Assembly (NCBI RefSeq): GCF_002943415.1
Contig: NZ_PTQZ01000113.1
Coordinates: forward strand, 1-5,653
Source of the DNA: Amnimonas aquatica
GTDB taxonomy: Bacteria; Pseudomonadota; Gammaproteobacteria; Pseudomonadales; Moraxellaceae
Length of the DNA: 5,653 bases
Direction of reading: 5' to 3'
The notes under the pieces were generated by a model, which did not search any database, was not told the DNA's origin, and was given only the letters and a program-made list of their open reading frames with translations. Below, piece by piece: positions 1 through 5,653 of this stretch (position 1 is its first letter; the number at the start of each line of letters is the position of its first letter). Position numbers and translations under genes: made by a program.

Positions 1-251
1 CCGTAGCCCACCGGCATGCGGCTGAGCTGCATGATGACATTGGCTCCGCCAGCCAGCAGCCCGATGCTGTCGAGCAGCCCGGGAAAGCGCCGGTCGCAGC
101 TGGCCATGTCCATGGCCGGCGGCTCGGGCGTCTCGGCGGCTGACGCTGATCGTGGCGGCGGACTGTCTGCGGTGGCTGTCGGATCACGATCGGACGTGGC
201 GATATCGGTCTGAGGCATGGTCATGGATACATTATTCATTATTTGTTTCAT
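1..251 (-). CDS. MpaB/DUF2236-like oxygenase family protein, N-terminal fragment
   Basis: The minus strand is open from the window edge to an ATG at 251-249, giving 83 complete residues; the C-terminal bulk lies outside. The first ~55 residues are a low-complexity Ser/Pro/Ala/Thr/Asp-rich leader. Residues ~58-83 (LLDSIGLLAGGANVIMQLSR, then MPVGY) resemble the opening helix of the MpaB/DUF2236 oxygenase family, whose members typically read like ANVIMQL...PGVGYG. Known relatives are haem-dependent oxygenases such as rubber oxygenase Lcp and fungal MpaB; the haem-ligand region is not visible here, so catalysis cannot be judged. The start is uncertain: in-frame ATGs occur at 251, 239, 224 and 218. 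The 251 ATG has a GAGA-like stretch just upstream, but the predicted promoter would start transcription only a few bases before it. The gene is divergent from the MFS gene. Family assignment is moderately sure; substrate is unknown. Confidence 0.66.
   Translation of the reverse strand, partial: MKQIMNNVSMTMPQTDIATSDRDPTATADSPPPRSASAAETPEPPAMDMASCDRRFPGLLDSIGLLAGGANVIMQLSRMPVGY
230..243. repeat. 7-bp perfect tandem repeat (CATTATT x2)
   Basis: CATTATT occurs twice head to tail in a short AT-rich island that stands out from the GC-rich surroundings. On the minus strand it reads AATAATG twice and lies at the 5' end of the oxygenase-like gene, between its alternative ATG starts. It may simply be a low-structure translation initiation region, or part of a regulatory site; the sequence alone does not decide. 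Confidence 0.5.
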
Positions 252-260
252 TGTTTCTCG

Positions 261-289
261 ATCATAGCCGCGCCGCCTTCGACAGGCAA
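261..289 (-). promoter_or_regulatory. Predicted sigma70-type promoter for the oxygenase-like gene
   Basis: Read on the minus strand, a TTGCCT -35 (289-284, 4 of 6 to TTGACA) is followed after exactly 17 bp by a TATGAT -10 (266-261, 5 of 6 to TATAAT). Transcription should begin near 254, only about 3 nt before the first possible ATG at 251. The mRNA would therefore be nearly leaderless, or translation uses one of the downstream in-frame ATGs. Hexamers and spacing are seen in the sequence; activity is inferred. Confidence 0.5.
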
Positions 290-307
290 CACCGCACCTG
301 CTTTAAT
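279..307 (+). promoter_or_regulatory. Predicted sigma70-type promoter for the MFS transporter gene
   Basis: TCGACA (279-284) matches the -35 consensus at 5 of 6 positions and TTTAAT (302-307) matches the -10 consensus at 5 of 6, separated by an ideal 17 bp. The expected start is near 314, leaving a leader of roughly 54 nt before the ATG at 368. Its -35 hexamer touches the -35 of the divergent promoter (shared base 284), so the two polymerase sites overlap and could not readily be occupied together. Activity is inferred. Confidence 0.6.
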
Positions 308-320
308 GCGGCACCTGCCT
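292..320. repeat. Imperfect 12-bp direct repeat across the MFS promoter (operator candidate)
   Basis: CCGCACCTGCTT (292-303) and CGGCACCTGCCT (309-320) match at 10 of 12 positions, with a perfect GCACCTGC core, 17 bp apart start to start. One copy abuts and enters the -10 hexamer and the other covers the expected transcription start, which suits a repressor site. The CACCTG core is common in this window's coding DNA as His-Leu codons, so chance is a real alternative. Confidence 0.35.
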
Positions 321-367
321 CCCCCTGCCCGGCCCGCCGTGGCGGATGCCCCAGCGGATCACACGCC

Positions 368-1627
368 ATGCGCCAATACCAGGCCAGCCTGCCCTTCATC
401 CTGATCACGGTGTTCATCGATGTGCTCGGCATCGGCCTCATGCTGCCGGTGCTGCCGGCCCTGGTCGGCGAGCTGGCCGGCTCGCCGGAACAGCAGTCGT
501 ACTGGTACGGCGCGCTACTGGTGACCTTCGGCCTGGCGCAGTTCCTCGCCATGCCCTGGCTGGGCGCGCTCAGCGACCGCTACGGCCGGCGGCCGGTGCT
601 GCTGTTGTCCATCTTCGGTCTTGGCGCGGCCTACCTGATCACCGCCACCACGGATTCGCTGCTGATCCTGGTGCTGTCGCGCCTGCTCAGCGGCGCCACC
701 AGCGCCAGCTTCACCGTCGCCAACGCCTATGTCGCCGACATCACCACGCCGGCCGAGCGCAGCAAGGGCTTCGGCGCCATCGGTGCCGCGTTCGGGCTCG
801 GCTTCATCGCCGGGCCCATGCTTGGCGGCCTGCTCGCGGAAAGCAGCCTGCGCCTGCCGTTCTGGGTCGCCGCCGGCATGGCGCTGCTGAACTGGCTGTA
901 CGGCTGGTTCGTGCTGCCGGAGTCGCTGCCGCCGGAACGCCGCGTGCCGATACGCCTGGCCAGCAGCGCCAATCCGTTCGCGGCCATGAAGCATCTGTCG
1001 CGCCTGGAGGGCGCAGCCGGGCTGGTGGTGGTCTATGCGCTGGTGCTGCTGGCGCAATGGCTGATGCACTCGACCTGGGTGCTCTACACCAGTTTCCGCT
1101 TCGACTGGACCCCGCGCGACAACGGCATCGCGCTCTGCCTGTTCGGCCTGACCTCGGCGCTGGCGCAAGGGCTGCTGCTCGGCCGGCTGCTGCCCAAGCT
1201 GGGCGAGAACCGCCTGCTGGCGCTGGGCCTGGGCTCATCCATCGTGGCCTCCGCGGGCTACGGCATGGCCGGCCAGCCGTGGATGCTCTACGTGCTGATC
1301 CTCTGCAACCTGCTGGCGTTCATGGTGGCGCCGCTGCTGCAGGGGCGCATCTCGCGCGCGGCGCCGGAGTCGCTGCAGGGGCTGACCCAGGGCGCGCTCA
1401 ACGCCATCGCCAGCCTGAGCACGGTGATCGCGCCGCTGATAGGCACCACCGTGCTGGCCTGGGTGGCGCACCTGCCGGCGGATGACTGGCGCCTGGGCAG
1501 CACGTTCTTCATCAGCGGCCTGCTGCAGCTGGCGGCGCTGGCGCTGGTCTGGCACTGCCTGCGCGCGCCGGCGGTGCCCCCGGCCGCGACCGGTGCCGCC
1601 TCCTCCGGACGTACTCACCCGGACTGA
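368..1627 (+). CDS. TetA-like MFS drug/proton antiporter (multidrug or unknown substrate)
   Basis: A 419-residue inner-membrane protein with about 12 hydrophobic segments, a normal length for the 12-helix tetracycline-resistance-type MFS group. Helix 1 carries FIDVLGIGLMLPVLP with the conserved Asp18. MFS motif A (GALSDRYGRR, residues 66-75) lies in the loop after helix 2; SRLLSG (104-109) contains the conserved Arg105; motif C-like GFIAGPMLGG (145-154) follows helix 5. The C-terminal half also follows TetA, for example WVLYTSFRFDW (237-247) and APLLQGRIS. By alignment from memory to TetA(B), Asp84 and Asp285, needed there for drug/proton exchange, correspond to Ala88 and Ser291. Tetracycline is therefore an unlikely substrate. 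I chose ATG 368 because membrane-protein similarity begins at once; the reading frame extends upstream to 152, but that part runs through the promoter and reads as nonsense. The ribosome-binding site is weak (GCGGA, 354-358). Confidence 0.9.
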   Translation: MRQYQASLPFILITVFIDVLGIGLMLPVLPALVGELAGSPEQQSYWYGALLVTFGLAQFLAMPWLGALSDRYGRRPVLLLSIFGLGAAYLITATTDSLLILVLSRLLSGATSASFTVANAYVADITTPAERSKGFGAIGAAFGLGFIAGPMLGGLLAESSLRLPFWVAAGMALLNWLYGWFVLPESLPPERRVPIRLASSANPFAAMKHLSRLEGAAGLVVVYALVLLAQWLMHSTWVLYTSFRFDWTPRDNGIALCLFGLTSALAQGLLLGRLLPKLGENRLLALGLGSSIVASAGYGMAGQPWMLYVLILCNLLAFMVAPLLQGRISRAAPESLQGLTQGALNAIASLSTVIAPLIGTTVLAWVAHLPADDWRLGSTFFISGLLQLAALALVWHCLRAPAVPPAATGAASSGRTHPD

Positions 1628-1634
1628 TACGCAA

Positions 1635-1655
1635 ACAGGTGCTGAAATCACCTGT
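1635..1655. repeat. Perfect 7-bp inverted repeat between the MFS gene and rluA
   Basis: ACAGGTG (1635-1641) and CACCTGT (1649-1655) are exact inverted copies around a 7-nt CTGAAAT loop, flanked on both sides by GCAAA. It begins 7 bp after the transporter stop codon. No T-run follows on either strand, so it is a poor intrinsic terminator. The right arm overlaps the proposed rluA -35 hexamer (1653-1658), which also allows an operator role. The arms share the CACCTG core with the repeat in the MFS promoter. Confidence 0.5.
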
Positions 1656-1680
1656 GCAAAGCAGTGGCTTTCAGTACAAT
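1653..1680 (+). promoter_or_regulatory. Predicted promoter for rluA-rapA, likely giving a leaderless mRNA
   Basis: TACAAT (1675-1680) matches the -10 consensus at 5 of 6 positions. A weak -35 candidate, TGTGCA (1653-1658, 3 of 6), lies 16 bp upstream. Only 7 nt separate the -10 from the rluA ATG at 1688, so transcription should start at or within a base or two of the initiator codon. The absence of any Shine-Dalgarno sequence before that ATG fits a leaderless message. Confidence 0.5.
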
Positions 1681-1687
1681 CCGCGCC

Positions 1688-2365
1688 ATGACCACGCCCG
1701 ACGCACATGCACTCCCCTGCCCCTGCCCGGGCCTCGATATCCTGCATGCCGATGCCGACTGCGTGGTCCTGCGCAAACCTTCCGGCCTGCACAGCGTGCC
1801 CGGCCTCGGCAGCGACAAGCACGACAGCATCCTCACCCGCCTCCAGCAGCACGATCCGGACATCCACGCGGTGCACCGACTCGACCGTGACACGTCAGGG
1901 GTGATGGTCTTCGGCCGTCACAAGGCGGCCACCAGTCATTTCGGCAAGCAGTTCCAGGCCCGCACGGTGGACAAGCACTACGTGGCGCTGGTGGCGGGCC
2001 TGCCCGAAGAGGATGCCGGCGAGATCGACCTGCCCATGCGCTACGCCCCCGAAATCAAGCCCCGCCAGATTGTCGATCCGATCGCCGGCAAGCCGGCGCG
2101 GACGCTGTGGCGCGTGCTCGCGCGGCGTCAGCATGTCGCGCTGCTGGCGCTGGAACCGGTGACCGGGCGCACGCACCAGCTGCGCGTGCACCTGCAGGCC
2201 ATCGGCCACCCCATCCTGGGCGACAGCCTGTACGCGCCGGATGCCTGGCGCGAAGCCAGTCCGCGTCTGTGCCTGCACGCTGCCGAACTGGCCTTCGATC
2301 ACCCCGCCGATGGCCGGCGCATGCGCTTCACGGCCCCGGAAGACTTTTCAACCATATTCTCCTGA
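1688..2365 (+). CDS. rluA: RluA-family rRNA/tRNA pseudouridine synthase
   Basis: A 225-residue cytoplasmic enzyme, close to the 219 residues of E. coli RluA, which converts U746 of 23S rRNA and U32 of some tRNAs to pseudouridine. The catalytic motif HRLDRDTSG spans residues 63-71, with Asp66 as the expected nucleophile. Other family blocks are RKPSGLHSVPG (29-39), KHYVALVAG (96-104), GRTHQLRVHLQAIGHPILGD (160-179) and SPRLCLHAAELAFDHP (191-206). As in E. coli RluA, there is no N-terminal S4 RNA-binding domain. The match to RluA is closer than to the longer RluC/RluD type, so the symbol is likely, though target specificity is inferred. ATG 1688 is chosen over an in-frame GTG at 1664 because the latter lies upstream of the -10 box. 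rapA follows after 15 bp, suggesting co-transcription. Confidence 0.9.
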   Translation: MTTPDAHALPCPCPGLDILHADADCVVLRKPSGLHSVPGLGSDKHDSILTRLQQHDPDIHAVHRLDRDTSGVMVFGRHKAATSHFGKQFQARTVDKHYVALVAGLPEEDAGEIDLPMRYAPEIKPRQIVDPIAGKPARTLWRVLARRQHVALLALEPVTGRTHQLRVHLQAIGHPILGDSLYAPDAWREASPRLCLHAAELAFDHPADGRRMRFTAPEDFSTIFS

Positions 2366-2380
2366 AGACCCTGTAACCCA

Positions 2381-5194
2381 ATGAAAAACAATGTTCCTGC
2401 CCTGGGCCAACGCTGGATCTCCGATGCCGAACCCGAGCTCGGCCTCGGTGTCGTGATCGAAGTCGATGCCCGGGCCATGACGGTGCTGTTCCCGCGCAGC
2501 GAGGAAACCCGCGTCTATGCCCGCGCCAATGCTCCGCTGACCCGCATCCACTTCGGTGCCGGCGACCGCATCGAGGATGCCGACGGCAAGTCCTGGCAGG
2601 TGCTGTCGGTGCAGGAGCAGCACGGCCTGTTCCGTTACAACGTGCGCGATGACGCCGGCGACGAGAAGGCGCTGGCCGAGACCCGCCTGTCGGCCGAACT
2701 GCACCTGTCGCGTCCGCGCGAGCGCCTGCTCGCCGCCCAGCTCGAAGCCCGGCACTGGTTCCCGCTGCGCCTCGCCGCCGCCCGCGAGGGCCAGCGCCTG
2801 GCGCAGAGCCCGGTGCGCGGCCTCATGGGCGCCCGTGTCGGCCTGATTCCGCACCAGCTCTCGGTCGCCCACACGGTGGCCAGCCGGCTGGCGCCGCGCG
2901 TGCTGCTGGCCGATGAAGTCGGCCTCGGCAAGACCATCGAAGCCGGTCTGGTGCTGCATGCCCAGCACCGCCAGGGCCGCGCCGAACGCGTGCTGGTGCT
3001 GGTGCCGGACAGCCTGGTGCACCAGTGGCTGGTGGAAATGCGCCGCCGCTTCAACCTCGCCTTCAGCCTGTTCGACCTCGAGCGCTGCGCGGCGCTGGCC
3101 GAAGATGGCGACAACCCCTTCCTCAGCGAACAGCTGGTGCTGGCACCGCTGTCGCTGCTCACCGACCACCCGCACCTGCTGACTTCGGCCAGCGAAGCGC
3201 CCTGGGACATCCTGGTGGTGGACGAGGCGCATCACCTGGGCTGGTCGCCGGAAGAATCCAGCATCGAATACGACGTGGTGGCCACGCTGGCCGAGCGCAT
3301 CCCCGGCCTGCTGCTGCTCACCGCCACGCCCGAGCAGCTCGGCCTGGAGAGCCACTACGCCCGTCTGCACCTGCTCGATCCGGCGCGCTATCCGTCGCTG
3401 GAGGCGTTCATCGAGGAGCAGGATGGTTGGCACGCCACCCGTGACCTCGCCGACGCCCTCATCGGCGGCGAGCCGGACGCCGACAGCAGCGCGCAGCTGG
3501 CCGGCCTGCTCCCTGATCTGGCACTGAAGCTCGACCAGACGGAGGGCCGCGAAGCCGCGCTCAAGGCCCTGCTCGACCGCCACGGCCTCGGTCGCGTGCT
3601 GTTCCGCAACACCCGCGCCGCCGTCGGCGGCTTCCCGGCGCGCGAAAGCCATCCGCTGCGGCTGCCGGTGCCGGAAAGCTACGCAACGTGGATCGCAAAG
3701 GGCGCGATCTGGCCGGAAACCCGGGTCGACGAGGAAGTCTGGCTCGCCGACGACCCGCGCCTGCCCTGGCTGGCCGCCTGGCTGAAAGCGCACAAGCGCG
3801 ACAAGTGCCTGTTGATCACCCGCACCGCGCCGGTGGCCGAAGCGCTGGAGACCTGGCTGCGCCTGCGCGAAGGCGTGCGCACGGCGGTCTTCCACGAGGG
3901 CATGAGCCTGCTCGAACGCGACCGCGCCGCCGCCTACTTCGCCGACCCGGAAGGCGGCGCGCAGATCCTGCTCTGCTCGGAGATCGGCTCCGAGGGCCGC
4001 AACTTCCAGTTCGCCCGCCACCTGGTGCTGTTCGACCTGCCGGACAACCCGGACCAGCTCGAGCAGCGCATCGGCCGCCTCGACCGCATCGGCCAGCGCC
4101 ACACCATCCAGCTGCATGTGCCGCTGCTCGACGGATCGGCGCAGGCGCGCCTGTTCCGCTGGTACGACGAGGCCCTGGGCGTGTTCTCGCACTGCTCGCC
4201 GACCGCGCCGACGGTGCACGAGTACCATCTCGCCGAACTCAAGCCGCTGCTGCGCCCGGCGGCCGACGAAAGCGCGCTGGATGAGCTCATCGGCCGCGCC
4301 CGCGGCCTGCGCGAGACCCTCGAGGCCGACCTTGCCGCCGGCCGCGACCGTCTGCTGGAGCTGCAGTCCTGTCGCCGTGATCTCGCCGAGCCGCTGGCAC
4401 AGGCGCTGGCGGCACAGGATGACGACACCGGGCTGGACGAGTTCATGCTGGCGGCCTGGGAAGCCTTCGGCGTGCATGTCGAGGACCACGGCGCCGCGCG
4501 CACCTGGATCCTGCAGCCGGGCGAGCACCAGCTCATCGACGCTTTCCCCGGCCTCGACCCGGACGGCATGACGGTGTGCGCCGACCGAGCCACCGCGCTC
4601 TCGCACGAGGACTGGCACTTCCTGACCTGGGAACACCCCATGGTGCGCGGCGTGCTGGAATGGCTTGCACAGGCGCCGCAGGGCAGCGTGCAGGTGGCGG
4701 TGCTGCGCAACCGATCGGTGAAGCCCGGCACGCTGCTGCTCGAAGCCTGGTACGAGGCCGCCGTGCAGGCGCCGGCGGCGCTGGCACTGGACCGCGTGCT
4801 GCCGGCCGAGCCGCTGCGTCTGCTGGTCGATGCCCGCGGCCGCGACCTGGCGCCGCAGGTGGCCGCCGCCAGCCTGGCGAAGCAGCTCGACGTGCCCGAG
4901 ATCAAGCTCGCGCGCAGCGTCATCAAGGCGCATCGCGATGACGCCGAGGCCCTGCTGGTGTCCGCCGAGAAGCTGGCAGCGGCCGGCGTCGATGCCGCCC
5001 GCACCAGCGCGCGCACGGCCTGGCTGGCGCTGGAAGGCGCCGAACTGGACCGCCTGAAGGCGCTGCAGCGCGTCAATCCGGCCGTGCGCGACAGCGAGAT
5101 CGCCAACGCCGAAGCACGCCTGGCGCAAGGCCTGGCAGCGCTCGACCGCCTGCAGATGAGCCTGCACACGGTGCGCCTGATCATCGCGGCCTGA
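2381..5194 (+). CDS. rapA: RapA (HepA), RNA polymerase-associated SWI2/SNF2 ATPase
   Basis: A 937-residue protein, against 968 in E. coli. RapA binds core RNA polymerase and uses ATP to release stalled complexes and recycle the enzyme. The N-terminal Tudor-like region (about 1-110) opens with LGQRWISDAEPELGLG. Helicase motifs are intact: DEVGLGKT (178-185, Lys184 of Walker A), DEAH (281-284), LLTATP (312-317), SEIGSEGRNFQFA (533-545, motif V) and EQRIGRLDRIGQ (561-572, motif VI with its arginines). The RapA-specific C-terminal half follows, including LTWEHPMVRGVLEWL (748-762) and RVNPAVRD (897-904). The segment between the two ATPase lobes (about 421-460) is roughly 20 residues shorter than in E. 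coli as I recall it. ATG 2381 is the first start after an in-frame stop at 2363-2365. The ribosome-binding site is weak, so translation may depend on coupling to rluA. Confidence 0.97.
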   Translation: MKNNVPALGQRWISDAEPELGLGVVIEVDARAMTVLFPRSEETRVYARANAPLTRIHFGAGDRIEDADGKSWQVLSVQEQHGLFRYNVRDDAGDEKALAETRLSAELHLSRPRERLLAAQLEARHWFPLRLAAAREGQRLAQSPVRGLMGARVGLIPHQLSVAHTVASRLAPRVLLADEVGLGKTIEAGLVLHAQHRQGRAERVLVLVPDSLVHQWLVEMRRRFNLAFSLFDLERCAALAEDGDNPFLSEQLVLAPLSLLTDHPHLLTSASEAPWDILVVDEAHHLGWSPEESSIEYDVVATLAERIPGLLLLTATPEQLGLESHYARLHLLDPARYPSLEAFIEEQDGWHATRDLADALIGGEPDADSSAQLAGLLPDLALKLDQTEGREAALKALLDRHGLGRVLFRNTRAAVGGFPARESHPLRLPVPESYATWIAKGAIWPETRVDEEVWLADDPRLPWLAAWLKAHKRDKCLLITRTAPVAEALETWLRLREGVRTAVFHEGMSLLERDRAAAYFADPEGGAQILLCSEIGSEGRNFQFARHLVLFDLPDNPDQLEQRIGRLDRIGQRHTIQLHVPLLDGSAQARLFRWYDEALGVFSHCSPTAPTVHEYHLAELKPLLRPAADESALDELIGRARGLRETLEADLAAGRDRLLELQSCRRDLAEPLAQALAAQDDDTGLDEFMLAAWEAFGVHVEDHGAARTWILQPGEHQLIDAFPGLDPDGMTVCADRATALSHEDWHFLTWEHPMVRGVLEWLAQAPQGSVQVAVLRNRSVKPGTLLLEAWYEAAVQAPAALALDRVLPAEPLRLLVDARGRDLAPQVAAASLAKQLDVPEIKLARSVIKAHRDDAEALLVSAEKLAAAGVDAARTSARTAWLALEGAELDRLKALQRVNPAVRDSEIANAEARLAQGLAALDRLQMSLHTVRLIIAA

Positions 5195-5221
5195 TCACCG
5201 GCGCTCGTCGCCGCAGCGGCC

Positions 5222-5241
5222 TCCCCCCACAAACGGGGGGA
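5222..5241 (+). terminator. GC hairpin downstream of rapA, without a T-tract
   Basis: Six Cs (5223-5228) pair with six Gs (5235-5240) around a 6-nt ACAAAC loop, extended by T5222-A5241. It starts 27 bp after the rapA stop and is a strong stem, but GC-rich sequence rather than a T-run follows. It could stop transcription weakly, protect the mRNA 3' end or mark a Rho-type end. The rest of the 5195-5321 gap holds a small 5-bp hairpin (GCAGG 5285-5289, CCTGC 5295-5299) and no convincing promoter for the next gene. Confidence 0.4.
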
Positions 5242-5321
5242 CGGCCCGGGCACCACCTCCCCCTTAGACTTCCGTACTGATCGCGCAGGAAAGCCCTGCC
5301 ATTACACGGGGGTTGCTCATC

Positions 5322-5653
5322 ATGTCCATGAAAACCGCCTGGCTGCCGCTGGCACTCGGTCTCGCGCTCGGCCTCGCCGCCCCGCTCACCGCGGTCGCCG
5401 CTCCGGCCGCGACCCTGTCCTCGCTCGACCCCGACAGCTACTTCAAGGGCAAGACCGGCGGCACCTTCGGCAAGGACGCCAGCAAGGTCCTGCCCGGCAG
5501 CAAGCGCGTGGCGGTGACCGGCTTCCGCGTCATCTTCGTGACCGGCAACACCATCAAGGCGCAGGTGCGCGCCAGCTACTTCGGCGGCGTCGACCGCAGC
5601 GGCGCCAACGCCAGCATGGCCGTGGACCTGAATGGTGTCGACGCCGTGGCGCT
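5322..5653 (+). CDS. Exported protein of unrecognised family, N-terminal fragment
   Basis: The frame from ATG 5322 is open to the window edge (110 complete residues). Residues 1-27 form a classic Sec signal peptide: a Lys at 4, a hydrophobic Leu/Ala-rich core (WLPLALGLALGLAAPL, 7-22) and an A-V-A site with likely cleavage after Ala26. There is no lipobox cysteine, so a periplasmic or secreted product is expected. The mature part contains KRVAVTGFRVIFVTG (61-75) and QVRASYFGGVDRSGANASMA (81-100), ending in DLNGVD, which suggests beta-rich sequence. I do not recognise the family. The upstream ATG is preferred over ATG 5328 because a GGGGG stretch (5308-5312) lies 9 nt before it. The hairpin after rapA and the 127-bp gap suggest it is a separate transcription unit. 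Confidence 0.8.
   Translation, partial: MSMKTAWLPLALGLALGLAAPLTAVAAPAATLSSLDPDSYFKGKTGGTFGKDASKVLPGSKRVAVTGFRVIFVTGNTIKAQVRASYFGGVDRSGANASMAVDLNGVDAVA

Noticed and set aside
16..213. A 65-residue plus-strand frame at the left edge.
   Set aside because: It is antisense to the oxygenase-like fragment, whose minus-strand translation matches a known family pattern.
152..367. An upstream extension of the MFS reading frame starting at an ATG at 152.
   Set aside because: The added 72 residues overlap the divergent gene and both predicted promoters, are not membrane-like, and do not resemble MFS N-termini. The family match begins at the ATG at 368.
1664..1687. A GTG start giving rluA eight extra residues.
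   Set aside because: The extra codons contain the TACAAT -10 box, and similarity to RluA begins only after the ATG at 1688.
2327..2358. A possible internal rapA promoter (TTCACG and CATATT) at the 3' end of rluA.
   Set aside because: The -10 match is modest and the spacing of 20 bp is too long; the AT-rich patch is better explained by the rluA C-terminal codons.
2348..5167. A 939-residue open frame on the minus strand, antisense to almost all of rapA.
   Set aside because: Its Gln/Arg/Ala/Gly/His-rich translation lacks recognisable domains. It is the expected mirror of a GC-rich gene with strong third-position bias, and the plus-strand RapA match is unambiguous.
5264..5307. Promoter-like words (TTAGAC, TACTGA, TTACAC) before the last gene.
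   Set aside because: No pair has acceptable hexamer matches together with 16-18 bp spacing, so I could not support a promoter call.

Overview
This is GC-rich chromosomal DNA with strong G/C preference at third codon positions. It most likely comes from a gammaproteobacterium: a full-length RapA (RNA polymerase-recycling ATPase) sits next to an RluA-type pseudouridine synthase, the same partnership seen in Escherichia coli. The genus cannot be fixed from the sequence. I see no insertion sequence, phage gene, CRISPR array, tRNA or rRNA.

Layout. Positions 1-251 (minus strand) hold the 5' part of a gene that looks like an MpaB/DUF2236-family oxygenase; the rest lies left of the window. A short divergent intergenic region (252-367) carries two good sigma70-like promoters back to back with touching -35 hexamers, plus an imperfect direct repeat over the rightward promoter. 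Positions 368-1627 (+) encode a 12-helix major facilitator of the TetA-like drug/proton antiporter group. After a 60-bp gap with a perfect 7-bp dyad and a TACAAT -10 box come rluA (1688-2365, +) and, 15 bp later, rapA (2381-5194, +). These two are probably one transcription unit. A GC-rich hairpin follows rapA. The last gene (5322 to beyond the window, +) encodes the start of an exported protein of unrecognised family.

Function. rluA and rapA both belong to RNA housekeeping (RNA modification and recycling of stalled RNA polymerase). The divergent oxygenase-like/MFS pair looks like a separate, possibly co-regulated unit, but no regulator gene lies in the window. The window is mostly ordinary. 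The most unusual points are the compact divergent promoter with repeats, a probable leaderless rluA transcript, a TetA-like pump that seems to lack two of the three intramembrane aspartates of TetA(B), and an rluA-rapA order opposite to E. coli. I did not find convincing evidence of a new biological system.
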